A model generated the notes under the pieces. The model searched no databases. It worked only from the letters and a program-made list of their open reading frames with translations, and was not told the origin of the DNA. From Gnetum montanum (Eukaryota > Streptophyta > Gnetopsida > Gnetales > Gnetaceae), in the NCBI GenBank assembly GCA_015680685.1, contig MNCI01004678.1, positions 1,190,884 through 1,254,883 of the forward strand: a stretch of DNA of 64,000 bases, written 5' to 3'. How positions within the stretch are numbered: the stretch's first letter is position 1; each line of letters opens with the position of its first letter. The position numbers and the translations under genes are program-made. Of this stretch, positions 21,440-33,219 are shown one piece after another.

Positions 21440-24400
21440 CATAAGCTTTATTTACAAGGATCAAAGATTCAATCCATTTATAAATGTATTGAAGTTTTTT
21501 GTAGTCAATGGTCTAGTAAAACCATCAACAAGCTGATCTTTGGTAATAATATACATTGTTAAGATGAACCCCTTAGCAAAAGCATGTCAAATGTAATGCA
21601 CCACAATTTCAATATGCTTGGTTCTATCATGGAATAATGGATTCTTAATTAGATTGATGGCACTTTGATTATCATAATGTATAATTATTGATAGCACAAT
21701 GTCCTGCTTTAAGCTCTATAAATAATTCATGAAGCCATTTTAATTCTATAATCATAATTACTATAGTCCTATACTTAGATTTTATGGAATATAGAGAAAC
21801 AACTTAATCCTTTGTTGACCATCACAAGATTGTATTTCCATGGTGCTTAATTAGAAATCCAGGATTTGAATATTGTGATGAGGTATTATCACTGTAGTTT
21901 ACATTTGTATAGTCTTCTATATTAACTTTTGAAGGATAATTGTAATTTAATCTATAATCAATAGTGCCCTTTAAATACATCATTATACCTTAGGTCAAAT
22001 TCATTTGAATATATATTAGTTTTTTATGGAATAGGATAACAAATTAATAAAATATGCAATATTTGGTCAGGTTTTTATCAAATAAATTAACTTTCCAATC
22101 AACTTTCTATACATTGTGGGATTAGAAATAGGTTCTAAATTATTCAACCATGGTGCACTACAAGAATCTAATGGTGTTGAACAAATCTTGCAATCCAACA
22201 TATGATATTCTTCCAATAAATCCAAAATATATTTCTTTTGAGTAATTCATATGTGATTCACTGACTAACGAATTTTGAAACTGAGAAATTATTTAAGCAA
22301 GTCAGGATTCAACATTTCAAATTTGGTTTCAACTAACTCTTTACATGAAGTATCAATTGAGCATTCTCCTTGGTAATTACAATATCATCAATAGACACCA
22401 ACATATTTATGCCCCTTTAGAAGTCCTTTATTTTCATAAAATAAAGACTAGCTTTATATACGTATTCATCATACTTTATGTACCATTCTTGGGGAGCTTT
22501 CTTTAACCCATAAAAGGACTTTTTCAGTTTGTAGATATAATCACTAAACTTTGAATTCACAAAGCCTTTTGGTTGATACATAAAGATTTCTTCTTATAGA
22601 TTTCCATTCAGAAAGGAATATTTTACATCAAGTTTATACAATTTGCAAGCATAGGAAGCTGCTAAGGATAAGATACATCATATGATCCTTTGCTTCATGA
22701 TAGGTGTAAAGGTTTCTTGATAATTGGTATCCTTTCTTTGTTCAAAGTCCTTGATAATTAGTCATGCCTTATATTTATCCACCATGTTATCAAGTTTCCT
22801 TTTTATATGAAAAACCCAATTAATGTTAATGCTTTTGTTTGCGGTGAACTCTTAACTAGTTCTCATGTTTCATTTTTCATTAACATATTAAATAATAGCC
22901 TTCATTGTCTCATACTAGTCTTTGTTTAGCATAGCTTGTTGTACACTCATGAGTTTTCATGCTTCATATATCATCTTTGATTTGGTCACATTAGAATAAT
23001 CTTCTGTTACAAATTTTTTTTTCACTTCTTAATCTTTTCATTGACATTTCATTTATATGTTCCAACTCTACTAGTCTTAAGTATTTTAAATGACTTTTGA
23101 ATCAACATGATGCCATCGTGTTGAGGATCCATGGAATTAGAGTTATCAATTACACTAGCTTCTTCATCATCATCTTCATAAAAGGTTAAAAATGGCTATA
23201 AGTCATCAATGGGTTTGGTAGGACTCACTGTAGGATGTTTAGTAGTCTCATGGTTCACAACGTTACTAGATTTGTTGAAGATTTTCTCACATAACACATC
23301 ATACGACTCTACCAATTTTTGATTGTTTATACTCCACACTCGATAGGCTTTGTAATCAATGGAATAATTAAGTAGCAATCCCACCATGGCTTTGAGGTCC
23401 AATTTTCCATACTGTCCTTGTGAAATATGAACATAACATGTTTGACCATTATTTGAGGAATATCCAATAATAGGTTTGAGGTCCAATTCCCTATTGTCAA
23501 ACCATTATTTAATTAGAGGAATGTCATTCAAAGCTATATTTGCAATTCTATTAATAATATGAATAATAGAGTATGTAGCTTCTATCCACAATATTTTAGA
23601 CACTTAAGCATCATTTAATATGCATCTTATCATTTTAATTATTGATTTGTTCTTTCTTTTTGCAACATTGTTTTGCTATGATGTATACAACATTGTGAAC
23701 TCTTACTTTATATCATGATCATTACAATACCTTTTAATTTCATTTAGGATGTATTCACCACTACTACAAGATCTTAATATACTTATTTTGACATTCTTTT
23801 CATTTTCAGTTCTTATTTTGAAATTGATGAGTGGCGAGGTACCCTTACACTCAATCATATGAATACGAGTGTGTACGCACGATCTGGTCGAACTTTGCAG
23901 ACGGACTAGTTGTGGTATCTAGATAGTTGTACATTGATCACAGTTTGTTGTCTTTCCACCTAGACTAGTATTTACTTTTTCATGTATGGTTTAGTCCAGA
24001 GTGAAGCGAGTGATGTGGTTCTAAACTAGTGCTACTCCTAGAGATGATGGAAGATAATCTTGTTTAAAGCTAATAGGCGATGAGAAGCAGAATCTAAACT
24101 AGCCCAAGTGTGATGAGCATCTGTCATTAATCATCCATGCACATATTGGACCTCATGTACTACTTATGGGATTACCAAGTGCATATTACTTGAGCACTCC
24201 TAGATACGCTATTGATTTACCAAGTAGTTACACTTAAATGTTCATGATTAAGTCGTACTCATTCCGCATTTAATAATAGGAATAGTAAATGATGATAAAG
24301 AAATATTAACAAAGAAAACAATAAACAAAAATTAATAATTAAAGTAATTAAAAGCTAAGTGAATGCTACAATGATGGAGTAATCTTGATCTTTATTGCCG

Positions 24401-25300
24401 ATCATATGCGTGTCCAAGTATGTCACACTCAAATAAAGGTTCCATACAATTACAATCATCACATTGTGGGCATGCACTAGGGAAAGAACTGAAATAAATT
24501 AAAAAAAATGATAAAAAGACTCTATCTAAGAATTACCAACTCCCTTGAATGTTGTATTTATAGGCCTACATAGGAATCATGATATTGTGTATTCGATATC
24601 GTTACCTAGGCTGCGATATCGTGTACCCGATATCGAGGATTTGATATCGGAGCCTGGCAAACCACACTTCATAAAAAATGTTTAAATTTTTTCAAGACGT
24701 ATGAATTTAGGACCATTTCATAAAGCCAAGTCATTTGATTGAAATCATAAACAAAAATGACAAAACATTTTTCATTTCTTATTCCTTGTGGTGAAAAAGG
24801 AGCACAAACATTTGAATGTTTGATTTCAAATGGTCTTGTATTTTTTATCTCATTTTGTCATGTAAACGACAAATGATGTATTTTTCTAAGCTTGCAAAAA
24901 TCACAATTAAGTATTTTATTATTTTCAAATTTGGGAATCTTTAGATAAAATTGATTGGTTTTCTTTAAATTTTTTACATTTACATGCCCAAGTCTTAAAT
25001 GTCACTTTATGAGTGAATCTTGATCTTCTATCACATACATTGTTTCAACTTGGTGATCCACTATATTAAATATACCATTACATGCAACATCATAAGCTAG
25101 AACATCATCACTGCAATGTATCATGAAATAAAATATGTCATGATTATTTCTTTTAAATTTAACACTTAAACCTTCAATCATCAATTGATATACTGAAATT
25201 GAGGTCATGGAAAATTTCTTATTATAACTACTATCTTTTAATTTTAACCCTATAACTATCAAGTCCCCACTTTTAAAAATTTTTATCTACTAGTCATCTC
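21440..25300 (-). mobile_element. Decayed Ty1/copia element (pol), split by a solo LTR
   Basis: Minus-strand order fits copia gag-pre-integrase, integrase, RT and RNase H. GAG-pre-integrase and the integrase start lie at about 24700-25262 (words LRLGHVNVKNLKK, ICDFCK-like, APFSPQGIRNEK). An LTR insertion (23825-24666) interrupts the integrase core, which resumes at about 23480-23820 (SCSSGEYI...). The integrase C-terminal part lies at 23196-23486 (DYKAYRVWSINNQKLVESYD). RT at 22000-22810 has NGNL-EEIFMYQPKGFVNS, KKSFYGLKKAPQEWY and SIDDIVIT, where YVDD has become SIDD (22372-22400). RNase H at 21470-21730 has HYDNQSAINLIKNPLFHDRT. Many stops and shifts make it inactive. Confidence 0.85.
23825..24666 (-). 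repeat. Solo LTR-like element with CGATATCG palindromes, copy 2
   Basis: Same family as 2794-3543: on the minus strand it begins TGTGGTTTGCC and ends CTCATCA. Exact CGATATCG palindromes lie at 24594-24601, 24614-24621 and 24628-24635, plus TGATATCG at 24642-24649. A CTATAAATA TATA box is at 24555-24563 (rc). It splits the copia integrase, so it inserted after that element. Clear target-site duplication is not visible; candidates are GAAAT at 23820-23824 and CTTCA at 24667-24671, which do not match. No PBS or internal domain is attached. Confidence 0.7.
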
Positions 25301-26220
25301 CAATTCTTACATATTGTAGATTTTTCATATTCTTTACATTTGTTACCAATGATAAATTTCCATGGAATCAATATACATGGAATTATCATAGGTACCACTC
25401 ACGGTGAGGGCATTAAAGTTCATGGTGGGATGCCGAGGCTCTTCTTTTACAACATTAGTAGTTTAGAGCTTGGATTCAAATTATTTTTTAATTTTCTTAT
25501 TCAACTTTTTAACTTGATTTTTAAAAAATTTATTTTCCTTTTCTGATTATTCTTAGTTTTGATCACCATTGGCTAAGAAATTTCTTTTGCTGCAAGGGCA
25601 TATGGATTTATTTCTAGTACTTCTTCAAGGATTTTCATGCATAACTTCATCATGGTGTATGTTTTTCCATCATTTTTGACAATTTTCCTAAACACATCAT
25701 AAGATAGTAGTAGCATCTTGAGCAAAAAAATTTTGACAATTTCATTTGAAACTTGGATATTTTAAGATCGTAGTTTGACTTGTAACAAAATAACTCAAAA
25801 CTAGGCTTCCTTTAAAATTAAGTCATAAGAAGTGCTTGAAGCATGTATGAAGGTTGAAACAATAAAGGAAGAAGTTTACCTTCATATCATTGTCTTATTG
25901 TATTCTTATATTTGATATCATTTTATTCCATAGTTTTTTTATTTATTTCAATCTCATATCAATTGTACTTCATTAATTTCAACATTATTTGGCATCTATC
26001 ACACCACTCAAATAATGATGAAAAAGCTTAAAAGTTTGAATCCATTGGAGCATTACATTCAAGAAACACAACCATTACATTGCATACATCTACATATCAA
26101 TAGCTTAGCCAAGCCATGAAACATTCCTAGTCTCTTCATCATCAAACCCAACATACATGTATAAAACAGTATAATTACAAAAGCTACAAATTTCATGGTT
26201 ATTGATTAGCATATCAAGTC
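25301..26220 (-). pseudogene. Possible copia gag remnant upstream of the decayed pol
   Basis: By position this should hold gag of the copia element at 21440-25300. The minus strand at about 25560-25740 reads LLLSYDVFRKIVKNDGKTYT and MKLCMKILEEVLEINP, which looks gag-like but is too diverged to be sure. No zinc knuckle or start codon was found. Confidence 0.35.
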
Positions 26221-26455
26221 ATGCCATTAAGATTATTAGGAGTCATCTCACCTCCCTCTCTAGTCTAGGTAATTGTATTCATATCACAGTACCGTTAGGA
26301 CTATTAGGATCATCCCCTTACTAGTATAGATATCCTTAATCATCTCATCAAGCCATTAGGACTATCAAGTTTACTCTCTCATCAGTCTAGGACATATCAT
26401 GCCATTAGGACTATTGGGCTCACACCTGCACTAGTCTAGACATTCATTTTGAGTC
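26221..26455. repeat. Degenerate tandem repeat, four copies of ~50-65 bp
   Basis: Each copy contains GCCATTAGGACTATTAGG (or a close variant, e.g. ACCGTTAGGACTATTAGG), then a pyrimidine-rich CTCACCTCCCTC-like block and TAGTCTAGGCAT. Copies start near 26223, 26288, 26351 and 26401. Confidence 0.75.
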
Positions 26456-27184
26456 ATTATCACATCACACATATTTCTTTAAGCCATCAACCATATAAGT
26501 AATAGATACACTTATGCATTAAAGCATAAGAATCAACATAACACTGGTGATGATGGAAACCACTTTACTCAACCCAAGATTCATGAGATAACATATTTAA
26601 AAATAAAAATTCATTTTAGCAACTCAAGGTTTTCCAAGATTTCAGCCAATTTTACAAGTACCTTGTCCAGTTATTTCTTGCTCAATAAGAATCCTAAATT
26701 GTCATCAATAATTTTTTCTCTTATGTTCTTGCTTCATCTGATTGACCCTAGAATCTAGACAATTTATTTGAGATGAATTTAGATACAATTTGGTTGATTG
26801 CATGGTTTGATCACCTTAACCTAGACTAAATCCTATTTCTCTTTTTCTTTGTCTAATTGATCACATGAATTCAATTGGATCTAGTTGGTTTCAAATCTAG
26901 TGAACTACATTACTAAAACATAAAGTTCTACATGACCAAATTCAACATTCTAGACTAGGATTTCAAAACTAAAATTTAAAATTCTAGATCCAAGACTCTA
27001 AGACTATAGAATGCAAGATTAACACATTCATGAGACCTAATACAAATCATAGACATTTCTTTAAAAGATGAAAAATATATAATACCTAAAATTCATTAGA
27101 AATAATTTCGGAAAAATTTTCAAAAATCGCAAACAAAATCCTTGTTGTCCAAAACTCAAAGGAATTTCATTAAGGAAGCATCAC

Positions 27185-27285
27185 ATCCATTCATCATCAT
27201 CATCATAATTCTAATCTTATCCTAAAAAAATTGGGATTAGCTATATGAATTCTTTTGTGCCATTCACCTCTATGAAGAGCTAGAT
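27185..27285 (-). repeat. RTE-LINE/SINE-type 3' tail
   Basis: Matches 6330-6425: on the minus strand GGCACAAAAGAATTCATATA, then CTAATCCCAATTTTTTTAGG, ATAAGATTAGAATT and a GATGATGATGATG tail. Only the 3' end is recognised. Confidence 0.5.
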
Positions 27286-27549
27286 GTTTGCTTGAAGCAT
27301 CCAATCCATTTTCAAAAGAAATTAAAGACATAGAAGAATGTTCTATTGCATTCAAATCAGTAAAAGAAAATTCCATGGTGAAACACTTACTAGAAAATTT
27401 ATTGAAGATGTCTTGGTTGAAAATCAACATGACTTACATCACTACAATCTAAAGCAGGCACAAAAACATGAAGGAAGATATAATAGAATTGAAGGAAGAT
27501 CCACTACACTAGGCTTGATACCAAGAAACCTTCTATTCCATTTTTGAAA

Positions 27550-28930
27550 GTTCACAAATGAGAAAGATCATTAAAAATTCTAATTTGTGGAAAAATATTA
27601 CACATGCATTTCTAATATCTTAGTTTATGTTCATCTATCTTTTATGGATCTAGTTTCTTCTATGTTTTAATTATCATTATGTCTTTTATTTCATTCTTCA
27701 TATTTCTTGAGGATTTGATCTTACAACCCTTTTATGAATATTACATTTGTGCTTTATCTTTATATAAGTCTTTTATTTATGCTTTTCCTTTTTATAAATG
27801 GAGAATTATTTAATAAATATTATTATTTTAATTATATTTTTGGAAACTTCTAATTCATATTTTTGGATTTATTTTTGAAAATTACTAATTACTTGGTATT
27901 TTCTTGTTAAAAATAGGTTGGTAGCATGGTGGCACATGTTGTGACTTGGTAGTTTAATAATTTTGGAGATTATTATATATTTTTAAAACTTGCAAAAGCT
28001 TTACTTTATTTTTTTTCCAAGTTGACTTGGACTTTCTAATATTTACTAGAATCTTGTTAAGCTTTTCTAATTATCATAAAGTTTATTAATTAGCTTATTT
28101 ATTATGAACCATTGCTTTGGAATACATCTTGGAAACCTTGGAATCTTGTATAATTTAGGGTAACATAGTATTCTCTCTTTTTAATCTCTTTCATTAATGA
28201 ACCTAGTTATTGTGTTGATACTTTAGTGAATCTTGATCATGTGTGTTACATGCCATATTTTATTGTAGTTCAATAAAGATAGATTAATTGGTTTCAAATT
28301 TTTGATGCTCTTTGTTGTAATTTTTATGGGTTTTGTATATCATCATGCCTTTATGATTTTCAATGTTTGATGGATTTTCTTGATAAACTTATTATTTTAA
28401 GGCTTATTAATTCAATGATTCTAGTCTAAGTTCTATGTCCTATTAAGCTTCATCTTTATTTGACTTCAATGCCTTGATTTTGATTCCTACATTTTCTTTA
28501 CGAAATAACTTGTAGGCTCATTAGGTCAAATTGATCATTCAAATGACTAGTTAATTACAATATGATTGTTTAGACTATTTTGGTCTATTTGATCAAATAA
28601 AGATCATTAACTAGCATGCAAATCGAGAAATTGAGTTTTGGCTCTATTCAGATGATTGGATGAATGCATGTAACTAACCTATAATTAAGAAAATTTTATC
28701 TCTTCATTTAACTCTCTTTAATTCTTAGGGTCATTTGATAGGACTTTGGGAAGTCTAGTAGGGTCTAGTCTTGCATACATTACCTATGTTGGATGGCTAT
28801 TGTTTTATTATATTTTGATGCATGGATTTCTCTCAACAATTTAACATCTTGCTTAATTATCAAGATCAATAGACAGATATTATGAAGAGTCTTGGATGGC
28901 CTTCATTACTTGATTCATTTTCCTTATGAT
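27550..28930. other. AT-rich spacer, nothing recognised
   Basis: T-rich sequence without coding similarity, tandem repeats or LTR ends that I can support. Confidence 0.4.
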
Positions 28931-28939
28931 TGTATTAAT

Positions 28940-29110
28940 AACATAGATTGTGTATCAATGGGTAGGCGTTGTGGAGGGTAGGATTAGCTACCATACTTTA
29001 TCCACATTACCTATGATTGTGCACAGACTATAACAATGAGCAGGCATTATCGTAGAACTAGTTTACTGCTAGTACATGATCACATTACTTGTGTTTTCTC
29101 ACATGGTAGA
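28940..29110. repeat. Degenerate ~80-bp duplication
   Basis: TGGGTAGGCGTTGTGGAGGG ... CACATTACCTATGATTGTGC is repeated in diverged form as TGAGCAGGCATTATCGTAGA ... CACATTACTTGTGTTTTCTC. Confidence 0.45.
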
Positions 29111-29880
29111 TTCTTGGTTTCATGATTTAGAATGATAGGAATAGGTAGATTGTAAGGATTGATTATAGGACTGGTTAAGTTACAAGAGAGGTGAGGTTCA
29201 TCTAAGAAGTCCTTGAGAATGATCAATCACTAGGGTAATCTTAGTTAATCTTACTTGACATTTTGGATGACATCATGATTTTGGTTTTGATTATGAACTC
29301 TCTTATCTTGTGGATCTTAAGATGGTATTTTGTGTACAACATGTGGTCCAATCATACAACTTGTTCTAGGTGCACAAAAGTAGTTGGCTGTACTAGAAGG
29401 TTTTTGATCATTCTTGTATGTTTGTATGCAAATTTAGGTTGTAAGAGCTAGAAACTTGTGGTTTTTGAAGCATGATTGATGATGTTTCTTTATTTTGTTT
29501 TTAGTTGTACTTTCTTTGGGATGCATGTATTAATGAACATGATGTATTGAGATGGATGTAACACAGGGTGTTATTGTTAATTTCTTTTGAGATCATGAAT
29601 TATGTTATGAATTATGAGATTTACTTTATGATTATGGGATTTATTATATAAGTAATCTAATGTGAATTTTCTATTTTTACTAGGCACTTTGGATTTAAGT
29701 TTTATAACATCTATGGCTAATTCTATCTTAAGTTATAACTTGTATGACATCATACACCCTAAGTATTAAGATTTGTGAAATTTAATCATGAAAATCCTTA
29801 AGTTAATATTTGGATTATGATAAAAAATCTTACTTTTTTAAGGTAGGAAAAATCAAGGTTGATAGCATAACCCCTACATA
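29111..29880. other. AT-rich spacer, nothing recognised
   Basis: No coding similarity. A short near-repeat (TATGAATTATGAGATTTAC / GATTATGGGATTTATTATA) occurs near 29600-29650. Confidence 0.4.
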
Positions 29881-29941
29881 CATAGTAGGGTATATTTGAC
29901 CTAATAAACAAGAGGATTTCATCATAAGAATGTGGATTGAA
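29881..29941 (-). repeat. SINE-like fragment (3' part), separated from 46467-46560 by insertion
   Basis: On the minus strand TTCAATCCACATTC looks like the B box that is missing from the tRNA-like head at 46467-46560 (…GCAAGTTATGG). The two halves flank the copia element 29942-46466, which would therefore have inserted into the tRNA-like head of a SINE. Confidence 0.4.
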
Positions 29942-29960
29942 TAGCATATCCTAAAGGTAA

Positions 29961-30052
29961 GGGAGGAGGTGGGGGTGGGGTGGCAGGTGGTGGTGGCGTG
30001 GGGGTGGGGTGGCAGGTGGTGGTGGCATGGGGGTGGGAAGGGTGAATAGGGT
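29961..30052 (+). repeat. G-rich minisatellite, 29-bp unit
   Basis: Two identical 29-bp units at 29969-29997 and 29998-30026 (starting GTGGGGGTGGGGTGGCAGG) with partial units on both sides. It lies at the end of the lower copia LTR and is absent from the upper LTR, which has AGAGGGGGAGGATTGAATAA at the same place. The strand carries many GGG runs able to form G-quadruplexes. Confidence 0.9.
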
Positions 30053-30716
30053 ATCCCAATAAAAATTTACATTACTAACAATGATTTCATTAATTAATAT
30101 ATTATTAGAAAAAAGCTTCATTAAAATCATAATATAGCTAATGTCATGAATGAGCAAAAACAAAATGAGGGAAATAAACAAAATTGATAGTGTATACCAA
30201 GATTTATAGTCGTTCAACTTGGGCCTATTTCCACTTCATAGGGCTATCCAAATCTCTTCTATACTTTGGTTTTCTTACAATCTTCTTTAACTCCTTATAG
30301 AATAGTGTTGGTTTTAAGGGTTTCCAGCCTTCCTTTTGTTTAATCAGGATTTTTAGGCTAAAACCCATAAACCGGATTTCACAAATCAAAGGAAATATGA
30401 AATGATGCTCAATGATCTCACAATAGATCAAATTTCATCTAATACAAACACAAAACATATAAGTAATGAAAATATTAAGATATAAAGATATAATAGAATG
30501 TTTTGGTTTAGTTATTTTTCTTACATATTCCAAAAATTTTTAAAAGACTACTTCAATCTTGATTGTTACTGTTGAACTAATGATTTGCATCCAATATTCC
30601 ATCTCCAATTGTGCACTAATGACTAATAGAAGTATCATATCCATAAAGAAACATTTCACACTAAGAGGTAAATGATAATTTTCACTCCTTAAATGTTTTG
30701 CTTATGTCATAGCATG

Positions 30717-31726
30717 TGGAGTAGGTTCACTCTAATAGTAAATCACCTTCACATTCTAAATTTAGATATTATGCTAAGACAAAATTAATTTCTAGAAAAT
30801 AAGAAAACTAGCTATTTTCAATTAAAATTATCAAAATATTACATTAGGGCTCACACAACCCACAAGCATCCAAAAATCTATCACACTCAAGTGATATTGC
30901 AGAGCATGAGGCTCTAGAATCACACAATGATTGTTCTCAATGCAAGACACAACTAAGAAAAAATCTCTTTCATAACTTGACATTGAGATCTCAACTCACA
31001 AGTGAGATACAAGAGAATAGAACACATAGATCAACACACTACAAGCTGATCTTAGAGCTGCAATCACCTATTTCACTCACCTAATGTGCTCACCCAATCT
31101 CTCTTACCTAGCTCTCCTTGCATACCAGCTCTCTCTCCTCTCATGGATGAATGCATACATAATTATAGAGGAAAAAAACCCTAGGAAGCTTTCTATTTTC
31201 CTTCCTAGATATTTTCTACATGGATCTAGAGTCTTTTGGATGTTTCCTAATCGAAACACCACATCAGGGCTTTTTGTCTCTACAACAGAGATGTCCCTTG
31301 TTTCATCTATATGTTTCTTGTGAAATCCCTACTTTGAGGGGAGAGATATACTATTTTTAGTAGATGTATCCTTTGTATTTGGGATGTCTGCACTTTAGAG
31401 AAGACATCTTTGAAGAGACTTCTATCTTTCAAAGAAGACGTCTCTTGTGCAAGTGCCAAAAATAAAAGTGCTTATTTTGGTGTTGGGAGCCTTCAGATGC
31501 CTTTCAACAAGTCTCCATAGACCCTGGAACCTCCTAAACTCATCAAAATAAGCCAAAAATACCTCCAAACATGCCAAAAACGTCTAAAAATATTCATCAT
31601 AAAAATTCAACACAAGAAGACACACAAAAATAGGGCACACTCATTTAGGTATTTTCCAAGCATGAAACCTACAAAAACTACTTGTAGGAAAAGCACAAGG
31701 GAATCAAAAGAGTTTTTCCTACACCA
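30717..31726 (-). repeat. Gypsy element LTR (3' LTR in element orientation)
   Basis: Matches 36502-37523 along its length, with TGGAGTAGG start and ACACCA end (plus view). Five bases before it (GCATG, 30712-30716) pair with ACATG after the partner LTR as a 5-bp target duplication with one mismatch. It carries decayed AGACATCT motifs (exact at 31402-31409). Confidence 0.85.
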
Positions 31727-32110
31727 ACTCTTCAATCCTTGAAAAAAAATGAACTCATGTAAACAACAGTGCAAGGGTAGAAGTGATCCCCCACTCACAA
31801 GTTTGGTCTCATGGATCCATACAACATCATCCATAGATTGATCCTTCCAATGGATCAAATATTCATGCCTCTTGACTCCTTGAGTACTAGAATCCTTCCT
31901 CTGCTTGAGTATGATTTCCTTCTTCTTCATTATAGGCTTGGACTTATTAATAGCCCCCTTTAACTGATTGATGATCCCCTACATGGTCTTCTTATCAACT
32001 AGTCCATGATAGTGCATAAGATCTGAAACATTAAACACAAAAGACATATCAACATCATTTGGTAAATCAATCTCAAAGGCACTGTCATTAATTTTAGCCT
32101 TGATTTCGAA
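31727..32110 (-). pseudogene. Gypsy integrase C-terminus and chromodomain remnant
   Basis: The minus strand reads DLPNDVDMSFVFNVSDLMHY (integrase C-terminal GPY/F neighbourhood, with LKAKKIGPFEIKAKI upstream) and then GVKRHEYLIHWKDQSMDDVV followed by WIHETKL. The latter matches the chromodomain pattern EYLVKWKG....TWE...L: aromatic Y and both W positions are kept. In chromoviruses this domain is thought to guide integration to heterochromatin by reading histone marks. One in-frame stop separates the two parts. A homologous piece is at 54622-55010. Confidence 0.8.
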
Positions 32111-33000
32111 AGGTCCTATCTTCTTAGCTTTCAATTTAGAGAAGTTAACACCTCTCAACTACTTCTTCCTCAAATGCATCCAAACCAAGTAACCAACAAC
32201 AAAATTAGGATTTTGCTTGCCCCCATTCCTCTTGAGGACTCTCTCTTTAGCCTTCTTCTCAATATTTGATTTTACTTATGCATAGAGATCTCTCATCTCT
32301 TGCACAAAATCAGCACTAAGTTGAGCTTCACCATCAAAGCTCTTCAAACTATCCACCATCTTTGGACAAAACCCATAGTTCACCTTAAATAGGCTTTTGC
32401 CAATAGCAACATGAAAGGTATTATTATATAAAAATTTAGCATGACACAACAAGTTTTCCCACCTATTTGACTATCCATCACAAAAACATCCCAATATGTT
32501 TAGCAAGGATTTATTCACCACCTCCATTTGTCCATGAGATTTTGGATGCTATGCACTAGAAAAATTCAACTTTGCACTTAAAATCTTCCAAAGGGACCTC
32601 CAAAATTGCTTGTGAACTTGGAGTCTTTATCACTAAAAATATTCAAAGGAACACCATGCAACTTCACAACATGCTAGAAAAATAAATTTGCAACATGAGA
32701 GGCATCACTCATCTTCTTACATGGAATAAAATGTGCCATCTTGGAGAACTTGTTTACAACAATAAAAATTGCATCATTTACACTCTTGATCTTTGGAATA
32801 CCACTCATAAAGTCCATTGAAACACTTTCCCATGGACCTATGGAAATTGGCAAGGGCATATAATATCCATCCACACCTTTACCTCCTTTGAACTTTTGAC
32901 ATGTCAAGCACTCCTTCACAAATCTTGAAACTTCTATTGTCATACCAGGCCAAAAATAGTACCTACCCACAAGTTCCAATGTTTTATCCTTACCCATATC
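32110..33000 (-). pseudogene. Gypsy integrase remnant
   Basis: The open segment at 32674-32997 has the end of the zinc-binding domain (VGRYYFWPGM ... FVKECLTCQKFK), then the core start GPWESVSMDFMSGIPK with the first catalytic Asp, and NKFSKMAHFIPCKK where the usual D of DRFSKMAHF is N. The second catalytic Asp lies in FSDKDSKFTSNF and the Glu in SHGQMEVVNKSL, both in shifted frames at about 32540-32640. Stops and shifts are frequent below 32670. Confidence 0.85.
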
Positions 33001-33219
33001 ATGTCGCTACAATGATTTTCAAACAAAATATTTTTTCTAAAATCACAATTAGGAACACATACCTTTCCATTCTTAAATGATAGTTCATCTTGAATATGAT
33101 ACTCCCTCTATTGGTATATCATATTCATCAATGGATCTTTGAGGCTCCTTCAAACTTGCCCAAAATCTACATCATGCTCATATAAAGAAGAAAAATCATT
33201 GATACCTTCCACATGAGGT

